A stretch of DNA of 64,000 nucleotides. It comes from Sinanaerobacter sp. ZZT-01 (GTDB taxonomy: Bacteria; Bacillota; Clostridia; Peptostreptococcales; Anaerovoracaceae). Under the pieces are notes generated by a model. The model ran no database searches. It saw only the letters and a list, made by a program, of their open reading frames with translations, and was not told the DNA's origin. Each line of letters opens with the position of its first letter. Position 1 is the stretch's first letter. Below are positions 15,618 to 24,773 of the stretch, piece after piece. The translations under genes and the position numbers were made by a program. The stretch is taken from assembly GCF_035621135.1 (NCBI RefSeq), contig NZ_CP141728.1, positions 1,984,001 through 2,048,000 on the forward strand, written 5' to 3'.

Positions 15618-17305
15618 AATGCAGGCAGTATTTTTATCGAACGCTTCTATGCCTTTTTTCATTTGTTTTTATAGTGAGTAGTGCAGCAATGTCGGTAAGC
15701 TATGCTGCAGAAGCAAACTCATCAAGAGGAAACACAAAATATGAAAGATTGATTGCACATGGCGGCGGATCTATACAAGGCTATTATACAACGAATTCTA
15801 TGGAGGCCGTTGAGAAGGCCATTGAATATGGATTTCGCTTGATTGAGCTGGATTTAGGCATCACGAAGGATCAAGAAATAGTTATGCTTCATGATTGGGA
15901 TTATACGAGTAAGGATATGTTAGGTCTTGCATCGAATAGCAAACTGACTTTAGATCAATTTGAGCAGACGAAAATTTTTGAAAAATTTGAGCCGATGACA
16001 TTTGAAAAGCTTGCAGCTTTATTGCAAGATTATCCGGAAGTGCGTATCATTACCGATACGAAGGAAGATAATATTAAACTTCTCACGCTAATCGCGAAGA
16101 AATATCCGAAATGCAAGGAACAAATCATACCGCAAATTTACAGCTTTGATGAATGGAATGCAGTAAAAGGATTGGGTTATAAGCAGATTATTCTTACACT
16201 TTACAAAATGCAAAGCTTAAGTGCCGATAAAATTATTCGTTTTGTAAAAAGTAATAGAATCTATGCGGTGACGATGAGCGAAGAACTCCGTAACAAAGGA
16301 ATTGCAAAAAAATTACAGAGTTATGGAATCGTAGTATATATGCATACAATCAATGATGTGGAAGAAATGCAGGATGCCAAATCGAAAGGTGCGTATGGTA
16401 TTTATACAGACGATCTCATTCCATCTGATTGGAACAGTATGCAGTCCGGTGGCTATTACTTTGTAAAAACGGGTTCCGGAAATACCGGTAAGCGTCTTGA
16501 TTATGAATTTTTTGAAAATGAAATTTTCCTAAAAGTAAAAGGTAACAATTCACGTCATGGAGATAAGGTTCAGTTTAGCAGTGGAGATCAAAGCTTAGGT
16601 GAAGCGGCGGTAGGCACAGAGTTTCACCTTGATAAAGATTTGTTGTCTTCAGGGAAACACCAATTAACTGCAACGGTAGTTGACTCTATGTCAAGAAAGA
16701 TTGCAAAGCTGACTTATTACATATGGATCGATAAAGGTCCTTGCCAGATCACAAATGAAGTAAATGAATATCTACTAGATAATTGGGGGCTAGTTCCGGA
16801 CTTTGAAGCAATTCTTGAAGAAGAAGACTCTGAAATTCAAGAGATTCTGAAAGGATCCATTTTATCGAGGAGTGGACAAAGCTTGTACTACATAAATGGT
16901 AAACCGAACTTTTACAGCAATGGAAAACGGTTGGAAAAGGCTTATACAGATGCTTATGGAAATACGATGGTGCATTTGGGGACTATTGGCATAAAGCTAG
17001 GAGCTGCTTCGGTCTACATGGATAATACAAAAATGATGCGGATTACAGATAAAGGTAAACTGTATACGAGTAAAGTGGGAAGCAATGCATTGGATGTAGG
17101 AAGCTCTCAGAGAATTTTGAATCAGAAAACTGTTTTGATTCAAGGCCGGGTTTATGCGGCTGGGGAATTATACCAAGAAATTTTTCATCGGAATTTTTTG
17201 GATGAAAATGGTATTTTGATCTTACTGCCAGAAGATAAGACTTTGAAAAAAGAAGAACAGCAGAAGCTGCTGAATGCAGCAAAAAAATTATTTGAACAGG
17301 AGTAG
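15614..17305 (+). CDS. Secreted glycerophosphodiester phosphodiesterase-family protein with C-terminal stalk-like domain
   Basis: This 563-residue exported protein has a signal peptide (about 1-32, ending SYAAEA). A GDPD TIM-barrel (about 45-275) shows the catalytic entry IAHGGG, the metal site ELDLG, and HDWDYT. A middle beta-rich segment (about 285-375) resembles an Ig-like module. The C-terminus (about 385-560) looks like a copper-amine-oxidase N-terminal-type domain (LYYINGKPNFYSNG). The usual GDPD HRG is HGG here. It would release glycerol phosphate from extracellular diesters or be a wall protein; the substrate is unknown. It overlaps idi by 4 nt. Confidence 0.83.
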   Translation: MKCRQYFYRTLLCLFSFVFIVSSAAMSVSYAAEANSSRGNTKYERLIAHGGGSIQGYYTTNSMEAVEKAIEYGFRLIELDLGITKDQEIVMLHDWDYTSKDMLGLASNSKLTLDQFEQTKIFEKFEPMTFEKLAALLQDYPEVRIITDTKEDNIKLLTLIAKKYPKCKEQIIPQIYSFDEWNAVKGLGYKQIILTLYKMQSLSADKIIRFVKSNRIYAVTMSEELRNKGIAKKLQSYGIVVYMHTINDVEEMQDAKSKGAYGIYTDDLIPSDWNSMQSGGYYFVKTGSGNTGKRLDYEFFENEIFLKVKGNNSRHGDKVQFSSGDQSLGEAAVGTEFHLDKDLLSSGKHQLTATVVDSMSRKIAKLTYYIWIDKGPCQITNEVNEYLLDNWGLVPDFEAILEEEDSEIQEILKGSILSRSGQSLYYINGKPNFYSNGKRLEKAYTDAYGNTMVHLGTIGIKLGAASVYMDNTKMMRITDKGKLYTSKVGSNALDVGSSQRILNQKTVLIQGRVYAAGELYQEIFHRNFLDENGILILLPEDKTLKKEEQQKLLNAAKKLFEQE

Positions 17306-17309
17306 AAAA

Positions 17310-17570
17310 ATGGAATATTCTTATAAAACTTGTGGAACGTGTTCCAAGCTCATTGAATTTTCGTTGGAAGATGGCCTTGTTAAAAATGTAAGGTTTACAG
17401 GAGGGTGTGACGGGAATTTAAAAGCAATCGGAAAATTGGTAGAAGGAATGAAGGCAGAGGAAGTTATCAAGTCCTGCAAGGGAATCTCGTGCGGCGGCCG
17501 CCCTACTTCGTGCAGCGATCAGCTTGCAACTGCTTTATATCAAATTTTGGCGGAACAATCGGAAGAATAA
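17310..17570 (+). CDS. TSCPD domain protein (TIGR03905 type)
   Basis: This 86-residue protein has conserved cysteines: CGTCSK near the start, GGCDGN, CKGISCGGRPTSCSDQL at the end. The layout matches the TSCPD domain found at the end of some ribonucleotide reductases and as small stand-alone proteins of unknown role. The ATG at 17310 follows AACAGGAG, which lies in the last codons of the upstream gene. Metal binding through the cysteines is likely but unproven. Confidence 0.85.
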   Translation: MEYSYKTCGTCSKLIEFSLEDGLVKNVRFTGGCDGNLKAIGKLVEGMKAEEVIKSCKGISCGGRPTSCSDQLATALYQILAEQSEE

Positions 17571-17729
17571 AAGTATTGTAAAGGAATGATATAGAGGAAA
17601 ACATAAATTGGAATAAATTAGATAGAAAATTAAAAATATGAAGTTTATTTGACAAAATGCTCGTTACTTTTTCATATAAAGGAGGTATAATGAATACCTG
17701 CTAAAAAGAGTGATGGGAGGTTATTTTTC

Positions 17730-18776
17730 ATGAGAAATGAAAAAGAACGTGATTTTCTTTTTGATAATATAAAGGGTTTGTTAATCCTTTGTGTGGTTTA
17801 TGCACATTTTTTACGAGCAACAACTTTTGACCTTGGAACATGGGGAAGTGCTATTTATTCCACTTTTTTCTGTTTTATTATGCAAACGTTTTTGTTTATA
17901 TCCGGATACTTTTCGAAAAAGACAGAAAAATGTAAAGAAACTGCAATTGAAAACTTTTTATTTCCCTATTTAATTTTGACTGTCATTATGTATATTGTGA
18001 GAGTATTGTTTTTTGGATGGGAGAACTCTAAGCTCCACTTCATAGAACCTTCTATGGCTTTGTGGTACCTGTTAGTATTATTTTTTTACCGTTATTTTAT
18101 AAAGGATGTCAAAAAACTTACGCATTTACTGCCATTGAGCATACTGTTATCTTTACTTTCCGGTTTTGTACCGTTTTTGAATGAAAATTTGAGTTTAGGG
18201 CGGGTATTTGGATTTTTACCTTTTTTTATCAGCGGTTACCTTTGTACACCAGAACATATAAAAAGAATACGTCAGATTCCAAAAGTGGCGATTGCGCCTC
18301 TGCTCTTGATTCTTCCTGTACTCGGAGGCATAATTGCTTACACCGGGATCGGATGGAACTCTATCTTGTTTAAAAGGCCTTACATAGACGAAGGGCTCAC
18401 TGCGATGCAGGGTATATTGGAGCGAAGTGGATTGATGTTGATTGCATTTGCATGGATTGTTGTTTTTATTGCAATGTTGCCTCGTGCAAAGACGATCTTA
18501 AGTGTAGCAGGGCGAGGAACGATAACGGTTTTTGTTCTGCATGTTATTGTTCGTTATGGAATAAAAGCAACACAAGTTTTCGGTCAACAGAATGTTTATT
18601 CATACTTTTGCTTGTTTTTATGTGCAGTTTTTGTCACTTGGATCTTTTCCAGACCGTTGATTGTACAGCTCTATCAACGAAGCTTGTGTTTATTGTATAA
18701 TGAGATTTTATGGATTTGCGATAAAGTCGTGAATTCTTCAAGAAGGCTTGTTTTGCCTCGTGGGTTTAACCATTGA
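17730..18776 (+). CDS. Acyltransferase 3 family membrane protein
   Basis: This 348-residue protein has about ten hydrophobic segments. It opens RDFLFDNIKGLLILCVVYAHF, where the histidine after the first helix is the hallmark of acyltransferase 3 enzymes that O-acetylate or O-acylate cell-surface sugars. FISGYFSKK is the next conserved block. It lacks an SGNH domain. Acceptor and donor are unknown. GGGAGG lies 10 nt before the ATG. TTGACA occurs at 17649, but a well-spaced -10 is not clear. It overlaps nothing and precedes pit by 13 nt. Confidence 0.87.
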   Translation: MRNEKERDFLFDNIKGLLILCVVYAHFLRATTFDLGTWGSAIYSTFFCFIMQTFLFISGYFSKKTEKCKETAIENFLFPYLILTVIMYIVRVLFFGWENSKLHFIEPSMALWYLLVLFFYRYFIKDVKKLTHLLPLSILLSLLSGFVPFLNENLSLGRVFGFLPFFISGYLCTPEHIKRIRQIPKVAIAPLLLILPVLGGIIAYTGIGWNSILFKRPYIDEGLTAMQGILERSGLMLIAFAWIVVFIAMLPRAKTILSVAGRGTITVFVLHVIVRYGIKATQVFGQQNVYSYFCLFLCAVFVTWIFSRPLIVQLYQRSLCLLYNEILWICDKVVNSSRRLVLPRGFNH

Positions 18777-18789
18777 TAGGAGAAGGAAC

Positions 18790-19842
18790 ATGACGATAAC
18801 CTTAAATGAATTTTTGCACCAATTAATGAATCAGCCACTGCTTTTTGTTACAGTTCTCTTGAACTTGGGCGCAATTATGCTAAATGGATGGACGGATGCC
18901 CCAAATGCAATTGCAACCTGTGTTTCTACCCACTCTATCAAACCACGTGCAGCCATTGCTATGGCCGCTGTCTTTAATTTTCTCGGTGTTTTATTCATGA
19001 CGATGGTGAATGCGACTGTAGCAGAAACCATCTATAATATGGTCGAGTTTGGCGGCAATGCCGGAGATGCGACTGTTGCTTTATGCGCGGCATTGTTTGC
19101 CATTATTGTTTGGGCGGTAGCTGCTTGGTTTTTTGGTATTCCCACCAGTGAAAGTCATGCATTGATTGCAGGAATTTCCGGTGCTGCGATCGCTTTGCAG
19201 AAAGGTATGGGCGGCATTCATATTTCAGAATGGATGAAGGTTATTTATGGATTGCTTTTATCTACGATACTGGGGTTTGTTTTAGGATGGGTTGTAGTAA
19301 AACTAGTGGAATTTTTATTCCGAAGTATGGATCGAAGGAAGGCATTTTCATTTTTTCAGAAAGCACAGGTGGCAGGCGGAGCCGGTATGGCGTTTATGCA
19401 CGGCGCACAGGACGGGCAGAAATTCATGGGCGTTTTTATGCTGGGCATTTTTTTATCTAAGGGAGTCGGAACAGCAGAATATTTTGTAATTCCAATCTGG
19501 ATGATGATTTTATGTTCACTCACCATGGCATTTGGAACTTCTATTGGCGGATATCGGATTATTAAGTCTGTTGGTATGGACATGGTTCGATTAGATAAAC
19601 ACCAAGGTTTTTCTGCTGATTTAGCTGCGGTAAGCTGTCTGTTCCTTTCTTCTTTAGCAGGACTTCCGGTTAGCACAACACACACGAAAACAACGGCAAT
19701 CATGGGAGTTGGTGCAGCGAAACGATTGACCAGCGTTAATTGGAGACTGGTTCAGGAAATGGTACTGACTTGGGTATTGACATTTCCATGCTGTGGACTG
19801 ATTGGGTATTTGATGGCATATTTATTCATGCACCTGTTATAA
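18790..19842 (+). CDS. pit: Low-affinity inorganic phosphate transporter, PiT family
   Basis: This 350-residue membrane transporter imports phosphate, probably with protons or sodium. PiT signatures occur in both halves: NGWTDAPNAIATCVSTHSI near the N-terminus, IPTSESHALIAG, GAQDGQKFMGVF, and the C-terminal GLPVSTTHTKT. The ATG at 18790 follows AGGAGAAGG; an upstream in-frame start would overlap the acyltransferase gene. The next gene, a DUF47 protein, starts 21 nt after it. The pair is a conserved transporter and accessory module. Confidence 0.93.
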   Translation: MTITLNEFLHQLMNQPLLFVTVLLNLGAIMLNGWTDAPNAIATCVSTHSIKPRAAIAMAAVFNFLGVLFMTMVNATVAETIYNMVEFGGNAGDATVALCAALFAIIVWAVAAWFFGIPTSESHALIAGISGAAIALQKGMGGIHISEWMKVIYGLLLSTILGFVLGWVVVKLVEFLFRSMDRRKAFSFFQKAQVAGGAGMAFMHGAQDGQKFMGVFMLGIFLSKGVGTAEYFVIPIWMMILCSLTMAFGTSIGGYRIIKSVGMDMVRLDKHQGFSADLAAVSCLFLSSLAGLPVSTTHTKTTAIMGVGAAKRLTSVNWRLVQEMVLTWVLTFPCCGLIGYLMAYLFMHLL

Positions 19843-19863
19843 TACATGAGGAGGGAGATCGTT

Positions 19864-20487
19864 ATGGCACGAAAACGAGATGAAGATTATTTTGAACGCT
19901 TTGTTACATTAGTAAAATATTCATGTGAAGCGGCGGACCTACTGAAAGAAATTGTTGATAACTACCAATCGGCGGATTTGAAGATTAAAATGAAAGATAT
20001 GCATGTGATTGAGCATCAGGCCGATATAGAAAAACATCTAATGATGCAAAAACTTGCAAAGGAATTTATTACGCCGATCGAGAGAGAAGACATCATGGAA
20101 ATGGCTCATCAAATCGACAACGTAACAGATGCGATTGAAGATGTTGTCATGCGAATCTATATGTTTGATATTCAAGAAGTTAGACCGGAAACACTGGAGC
20201 TATGTAAGGTTATTTGCAAACTTTGTGAGGTCCTAAAAACTGCTTTGGCTGAGTTTTCCAATTTTCGTAAGTCAAAGACACTTCACTCTTTGATTATTGA
20301 AATCAATCGTTTGGAGGAGGATGGAGACCGCATTTACATGGAAGCCATGCGTAACCTTTATGTTTCTTCAAAGGATCCTATAGAAATGATTCGCTGGACC
20401 AAAACGTTTGACTGTTTAGAAAAATGCTGCGATGTGTGTGAAAATGTTGCAGATGTAATTGAAAGTGTTATTATGAAAAATTCCTAA
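19864..20487 (+). CDS. DUF47 (PhoU-like) Pit accessory protein
   Basis: This 207-residue all-helical cytosolic protein of the DUF47/PhoU-like group has acidic metal-binding helices such as [35 protein letters not shown] and [11 protein letters not shown]. Homologues sit next to pit and modulate phosphate uptake. The ATG at 19864 follows GAGGAGGGAG. It is coupled to pit. Confidence 0.9.
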   Translation: MARKRDEDYFERFVTLVKYSCEAADLLKEIVDNYQSADLKIKMKDMHVIEHQADIEKHLMMQKLAKEFITPIEREDIMEMAHQIDNVTDAIEDVVMRIYMFDIQEVRPETLELCKVICKLCEVLKTALAEFSNFRKSKTLHSLIIEINRLEEDGDRIYMEAMRNLYVSSKDPIEMIRWTKTFDCLEKCCDVCENVADVIESVIMKNS

Positions 20488-20507
20488 TCATAGAAAGGAA
20501 AGGATAC

Positions 20508-21242
20508 ATGGAAGAATTAAGAGAGAATGGGCGTGCTGTAAATGAATTGCGAGTTGTAAAGATACATAATCATTATCTGCTGCACCCTGCGGGATCGGTA
20601 CTGATTGAGATGGGAAAGACTAAGGTCATCTGTACAGCATCTGTGGAAGAAAAAACGGCAAAGCATTTAAAAGGGACCGGACAAGGATGGATCAGTGCAG
20701 AATACAGCATGCTTCCGGGAGCGACGCAGACCCGTAAACAAAGGGATTCTTCAAGAGGAAAAATTGATGGGAGAAGTCAGGAAATTCAACGTCTAATCGG
20801 GCGTTCTCTTCGTTCAGTAGTCGATATGACTAAACTGGGCGAAAGAACGATTTGGCTGGATTGTGATGTTATACAGGCGGATGGAGGAACGAGGACTGCA
20901 TCTATTACCGGTGCATTTGTTGCGATGATAGAAGCAATGAAGCGTTTAAAAGAAGCAGGTGCGATACAGGAAATTCCGGTTAAAGCACTCGTTTCTGCTG
21001 TGAGTGTCGGTATTATTGATGGTGAAATTATGCTGGATCTATGCTATAAGGAAGATTCCAAAGCCCAGGTGGATATGAATGTGGTTATGACTGACCGGGG
21101 AGAATTTATTGAAATTCAGGGTACGGGAGAAGAAGCTCCGTTTACAGCATTGCAATTGCAGGAGTTGATTGCGTATGCTGCAAAAGGATGCGGCGACCTT
21201 CATCAGCTTCAGAGTCAAATTTTAGGAGAGGTAAAATTTTAA
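20508..21242 (+). CDS. rph: Ribonuclease PH
   Basis: This 244-residue phosphorolytic 3'-5' exoribonuclease trims tRNA precursors. Family blocks are all present: [46 protein letters not shown], the active-site [16 protein letters not shown] and [27 protein letters not shown] precedes the start. It lies 22 nt before rdgB, a very common order in Firmicutes. Confidence 0.96.
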   Translation: MEELRENGRAVNELRVVKIHNHYLLHPAGSVLIEMGKTKVICTASVEEKTAKHLKGTGQGWISAEYSMLPGATQTRKQRDSSRGKIDGRSQEIQRLIGRSLRSVVDMTKLGERTIWLDCDVIQADGGTRTASITGAFVAMIEAMKRLKEAGAIQEIPVKALVSAVSVGIIDGEIMLDLCYKEDSKAQVDMNVVMTDRGEFIEIQGTGEEAPFTALQLQELIAYAAKGCGDLHQLQSQILGEVKF

Positions 21243-21264
21243 GAAACCAAAGGAGAAAATACGA

Positions 21265-21861
21265 ATGAGGATAGTAGCTGCGACACAAAATAAGCATAAA
21301 ATTGAAGAAATGAGTGCTATTACGAAAAAGTTTGGAATGCATATGGTATCCCGTTCAGAAGCGGGTGTACCTGATTTTGAAATTGAAGAAGATGGGCAGA
21401 CCTTCGAAGAAAATTCAGAAAAAAAAGCACGTGAGATTATGAAGGCCTGCAATGAGATTACCATTGCAGATGATTCCGGTTTAATGGTAGATGCTTTAGA
21501 CGGTGCTCCGGGGGTGTATTCTGCTCGTTTTGCAGGAAAAGACAGCAATGATGAGAAAAACAATGAAAAGCTTCTGGAACTGTTAAAGGATGTACCTATA
21601 GAGAAACGAAGTGCAAAATTTGTTTCAGTGATTACAATGGTATATCCAAACGGAGAAAAAATTGTTGCCAGAGGAGAATGTAAGGGGCATATTCTATATG
21701 AAGCAGCAGGAAGCAATGGCTTTGGATATGATCCGCTTTTTATGCCGGATGGATATGATAAGACATTTGGAGAGCTTTCCGCAGAAGAAAAAAATAAAAT
21801 CAGCCATCGCTCCATTGCACTTCAAACCCTGAGGGAGCAGCTGAATAAAAAAATAGTATAA
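21265..21861 (+). CDS. rdgB: XTP/dITP diphosphatase (HAM1/RdgB)
   Basis: This 198-residue house-cleaning pyrophosphatase hydrolyses dITP and XTP. It starts RIVAATQNKHKIEEM, has TFEENSEKKAREI, the catalytic ADDSGLMVDALDGAPGVYSARFAG, and GFGYDPLFMPDGYDKTFGEL near the end followed by KNKISHRSIA. Length and motifs are standard. The start follows AAAGGAGAAAA. Co-transcribed with rph. Confidence 0.96.
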   Translation: MRIVAATQNKHKIEEMSAITKKFGMHMVSRSEAGVPDFEIEEDGQTFEENSEKKAREIMKACNEITIADDSGLMVDALDGAPGVYSARFAGKDSNDEKNNEKLLELLKDVPIEKRSAKFVSVITMVYPNGEKIVARGECKGHILYEAAGSNGFGYDPLFMPDGYDKTFGELSAEEKNKISHRSIALQTLREQLNKKIV

Positions 21862-21873
21862 AAAGGGGATGCT

Positions 21874-22698
21874 ATGACGAAAAGAAGATTGCTGGATATG
21901 ACTTTACGTATTATAAGAAGGATGCGTGACCCATATTATCAGGGATTGTCTGCAGAACTTGCATTTTATTTTATTATGTCAATCGTGCCGATTGTCATAT
22001 TACTGGGAGAACTTTTAAATGTATTTTCCTTATCTTTGAGTGCAATTCGAGAACTGGTTTTGGAATACGTCAATGTTGAGATGACAGGGGAAGTATTAAA
22101 ATATCTCAATCAGACTACACCGGGTAGCTTTAGTATCATCTTTGTAGCCTTTGCTCTTTGGGCTGCATCAAAAGCACAGTTTTCCATGGTATTAATTTCA
22201 AATTATGCTTATACCGGAAAAACCTTAAAGTATGGATATGTGAAAGAGCGTTTGCGAGCAATAAAAAATATTATTCTAACGATGTTCATGCTGGTATTCA
22301 GTTTGGTCATTTTGGTTTACGGAGAAGGCATACTGACAATTGCCGCCCTTTATGTAGAAAAATTTTTGCATCTGCCTTTTAATGTCAATAATGTCTGGTA
22401 TATTTTAAGATGGATTCTTGCAGTTGCTGTTTACTTTTTAACAGTCAGCTATAATTACTATTCATTACCTGCAGTGAGGATGCCATATAAGCGCTTTTTA
22501 CCAGGAAGCTTTGTTGCCTCTTTAGGAATGTTAATTGCCACTTATATATATTCCTATTACACGACAGTCTTTGCGAATTTTGATTTGCTTTATGGAAGTT
22601 TAGCATCCATTGTGGCTTTACTATTTTGGTTCTATATTTTGGGTAGTGTTTTAGTCCTTGGCATATTGGTTAATGTCGTATGGGATGAAACAGCATAG
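21874..22698 (+). CDS. YihY/BrkB-family membrane protein
   Basis: This 274-residue integral membrane protein has about six helices. It begins with the family pattern YYQGLSAELAFYFIMSIVPIV and ends with LYGSLASIVALLFWFYILGSVLVLG. The family was once mislabelled RNase BN and its role is still unclear; transport or envelope functions have been proposed. The gene starts 12 nt after rdgB behind AAAAAGGGG, so it is probably the third gene of that operon. Nothing decisive follows it before 22811. Confidence 0.9.
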   Translation: MTKRRLLDMTLRIIRRMRDPYYQGLSAELAFYFIMSIVPIVILLGELLNVFSLSLSAIRELVLEYVNVEMTGEVLKYLNQTTPGSFSIIFVAFALWAASKAQFSMVLISNYAYTGKTLKYGYVKERLRAIKNIILTMFMLVFSLVILVYGEGILTIAALYVEKFLHLPFNVNNVWYILRWILAVAVYFLTVSYNYYSLPAVRMPYKRFLPGSFVASLGMLIATYIYSYYTTVFANFDLLYGSLASIVALLFWFYILGSVLVLGILVNVVWDETA

Positions 22699-22810
22699 GG
22701 AAAATTTTATTAAAAAGTACATGACTCTCTTTTGCAAACTGTGTTTTGCGTTGCCATAGGAGGGGGAACATTAAATTATTTTAAGAGACAAGTAAATAAG
22801 GGAGAAAAAG

Positions 22811-24628
22811 ATGAAAAAAGGTAAAAAAATTCTTGCAAGTCTATTAGTGCTTTCTTTCATGCTTGGTTTATTTTTCGTACCGAGTCGTGCAATAAGGAGT
22901 AATGCACAAACTTATTCCGAAAACTTTCGGGGGATATGGGTCGCAAATGTCTTCAGTTTACATTACCCGTCAAAAATGACAAGAGATGAAAATTCTTTGA
23001 AAGCAGATGCTGTTGCTATTTTAGACAATGCAAAAGAGATGGGATTCAATGCCGTTATTTTGCAGGTGAGATCTTGCAGCGATGCTCTGTACTCGTCGGA
23101 TTTATATCCTTGGTCAAAATATTTGACTGGAAAAGAAGGACTTGCTCCTGATAATAGATTTGATCCGCTTCAGTTTTTTGTAGAGGAAGCCCATAAGAGA
23201 GGCCTGGAACTTCACGCATGGATCAATCCGTACCGAATTACAGCAAAGGCGGAGGATAAAGCAACTTTAACAGAGCAGAATCCGGCTGTTCAACATCCGG
23301 AATGGACGGTAACGCATACAGATGGAAAGATGTATTGGAATCCGGGAGAACCGCGCGTTAGAGATTACATACTTAAAGGTGTCGATGAAATCTTAGACAA
23401 TTATGATGTGGACGGCATTCAGATCGACGATTATTTTTATCCCGGCAGTACATTTGCTGACAGAAGCACATTTGAAAAATATGGAAGCGGATTTTCTTCC
23501 ATCGAAGATTGGAGAAGAGATAATATAGATCAGCTGGTCAAGGGGATTTATGATACTGTGCACGCAAAGAGTGCAGATTTAGTATTTGGAGTCAGCCCGA
23601 TGGGAATTTGGGCGAACAAAGGGACAATTGCAAGCGGAAGTGACACTAGGGGATCGGAATCGTACAATAAAAATTATGCCGATTCAAGAGGATGGGTAAA
23701 AAAAGGATATGTCGATTATATTATTCCGCAAATCTATTGGAATATTGGATTTGAAATCGCAGATTATGAAAAGCTTCTGAATTGGTGGTGTGATGTGGTG
23801 GACGGAACCGACGTGGACCTTTACATTGGACAAGCTGCTTATCGAACCGGAAACAGCGACAGCAGCAGCCCGTGGTATGGCGTAAGTGAGATTGAGCGTC
23901 AGGTGAATTTGAATCGGACAAAGAGTCAAGTAAAGGGATATTGCATGTATGCATATTCTAGCTTTAAAGCAAATGCTGATCTGACGGCATTGATAAAACG
24001 ATTGAATAAAGTACCGCTTTCCGGTGGCACTGTAGAGGAGCCATCATCAGGCAATGAAGTCCCACCGATGACTCCCAATGACAGCAAATGTGCATTCATT
24101 GATTTAGAGGGACACTGGTCGAAGCCGTATGTGGAATTGATGGCACAGAAAGGTATTATCAAAGGAGATTTGTATAATCGGGCGATGCCGGATTCTCAAA
24201 TAAAGCGTGCAGATTTTGTATTGATGTTACTTCGTATGCTGGAAGTGGAAACCATTGAAGATGCACAAGGATTTTCTGATGTGGCGTCTGATGCCTATTA
24301 TGCAAAACAGCTGGCAACGGCAAAACAGATTGGTTTGATAAATGGAATCGGCGAAGAGCGTTTTGCGCCGGAAAACTTAATTAGCAGACAGGATATGTTC
24401 ACGATGGCATATCGCGCCCTTCTTCATCAAAACAAGATTAATGAAGAAGCGGATACATCTGTACTAGCCTTTTTTTCGGATTATGGTCAGGTCCAGCCTT
24501 ATGCTTCTTCAGCAATGAGTTATTTTATTTCAAAAAAAGCAGTGAACGGAATGAATGGAATGCTTGCGCCGACTGAAACAGCAAGCCGAGCACAGGCTGC
24601 AACTTTCCTGGCAAACCTCATTCAATAG
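22811..24628 (+). CDS. Surface-anchored family-10-like glycosyl hydrolase (GHL10/DUF187) with SLH domains
   Basis: This 605-residue exported protein has a signal peptide (about 1-33). The GHL10 TIM-barrel (about 38-395) opens FRGIWVANVFSLHYPSKM and has FNAVILQVR, LHAWINPYRI, VDGIQIDDYFYP, FGVSPMGIW and IIPQIYW. The acidic residues in the IDDY block are candidate catalytic or binding residues. Three S-layer homology repeats follow (from about 430: FIDLEGHWSKPYVELM, FSDVASDAYYAKQL, FFSDYGQVQPYAS), which usually bind pyruvylated wall polymer. Substrate is unproven, perhaps wall glycan. GGGAGA precedes the ATG. Confidence 0.9.
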   Translation: MKKGKKILASLLVLSFMLGLFFVPSRAIRSNAQTYSENFRGIWVANVFSLHYPSKMTRDENSLKADAVAILDNAKEMGFNAVILQVRSCSDALYSSDLYPWSKYLTGKEGLAPDNRFDPLQFFVEEAHKRGLELHAWINPYRITAKAEDKATLTEQNPAVQHPEWTVTHTDGKMYWNPGEPRVRDYILKGVDEILDNYDVDGIQIDDYFYPGSTFADRSTFEKYGSGFSSIEDWRRDNIDQLVKGIYDTVHAKSADLVFGVSPMGIWANKGTIASGSDTRGSESYNKNYADSRGWVKKGYVDYIIPQIYWNIGFEIADYEKLLNWWCDVVDGTDVDLYIGQAAYRTGNSDSSSPWYGVSEIERQVNLNRTKSQVKGYCMYAYSSFKANADLTALIKRLNKVPLSGGTVEEPSSGNEVPPMTPNDSKCAFIDLEGHWSKPYVELMAQKGIIKGDLYNRAMPDSQIKRADFVLMLLRMLEVETIEDAQGFSDVASDAYYAKQLATAKQIGLINGIGEERFAPENLISRQDMFTMAYRALLHQNKINEEADTSVLAFFSDYGQVQPYASSAMSYFISKKAVNGMNGMLAPTETASRAQAATFLANLIQ

Positions 24629-24647
24629 AATGAAATCTCAAAAAATA

Positions 24648-24745
24648 CAGCACGGTTTCTGAAAGATATGCTTTATATTATCTTAAAATTCGCTGATATA
24701 GCGGATAAAAGATTTTATAAATGCTAGTCTGGTGAAACCGTGCTG
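24648..24745. terminator. Long-range hairpin between convergent genes
   Basis: CAGCACGGTTTC (24648-24659) is perfectly complementary to 24734-24745, across a 74-nt loop that itself holds smaller hairpins (AAGATA/TATCTT and CGCT/AGCG). CTTTATATTTTATTT follows on the plus strand. It lies between the SLH protein gene and convergent serA and probably terminates one or both. Confidence 0.6.
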
Positions 24746-24773
24746 CTTTATATTTTATTTCTATAAGAAGGAG

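Noticed and set aside
17686..17704. A four-codon ORF (Met-Asn-Thr-Cys) after AAAGGAGG upstream of the acyltransferase gene
   Set aside because: The ORF is too short to judge and overlaps a TATAAT. No attenuator hairpin follows, unlike the ABC-F leader.
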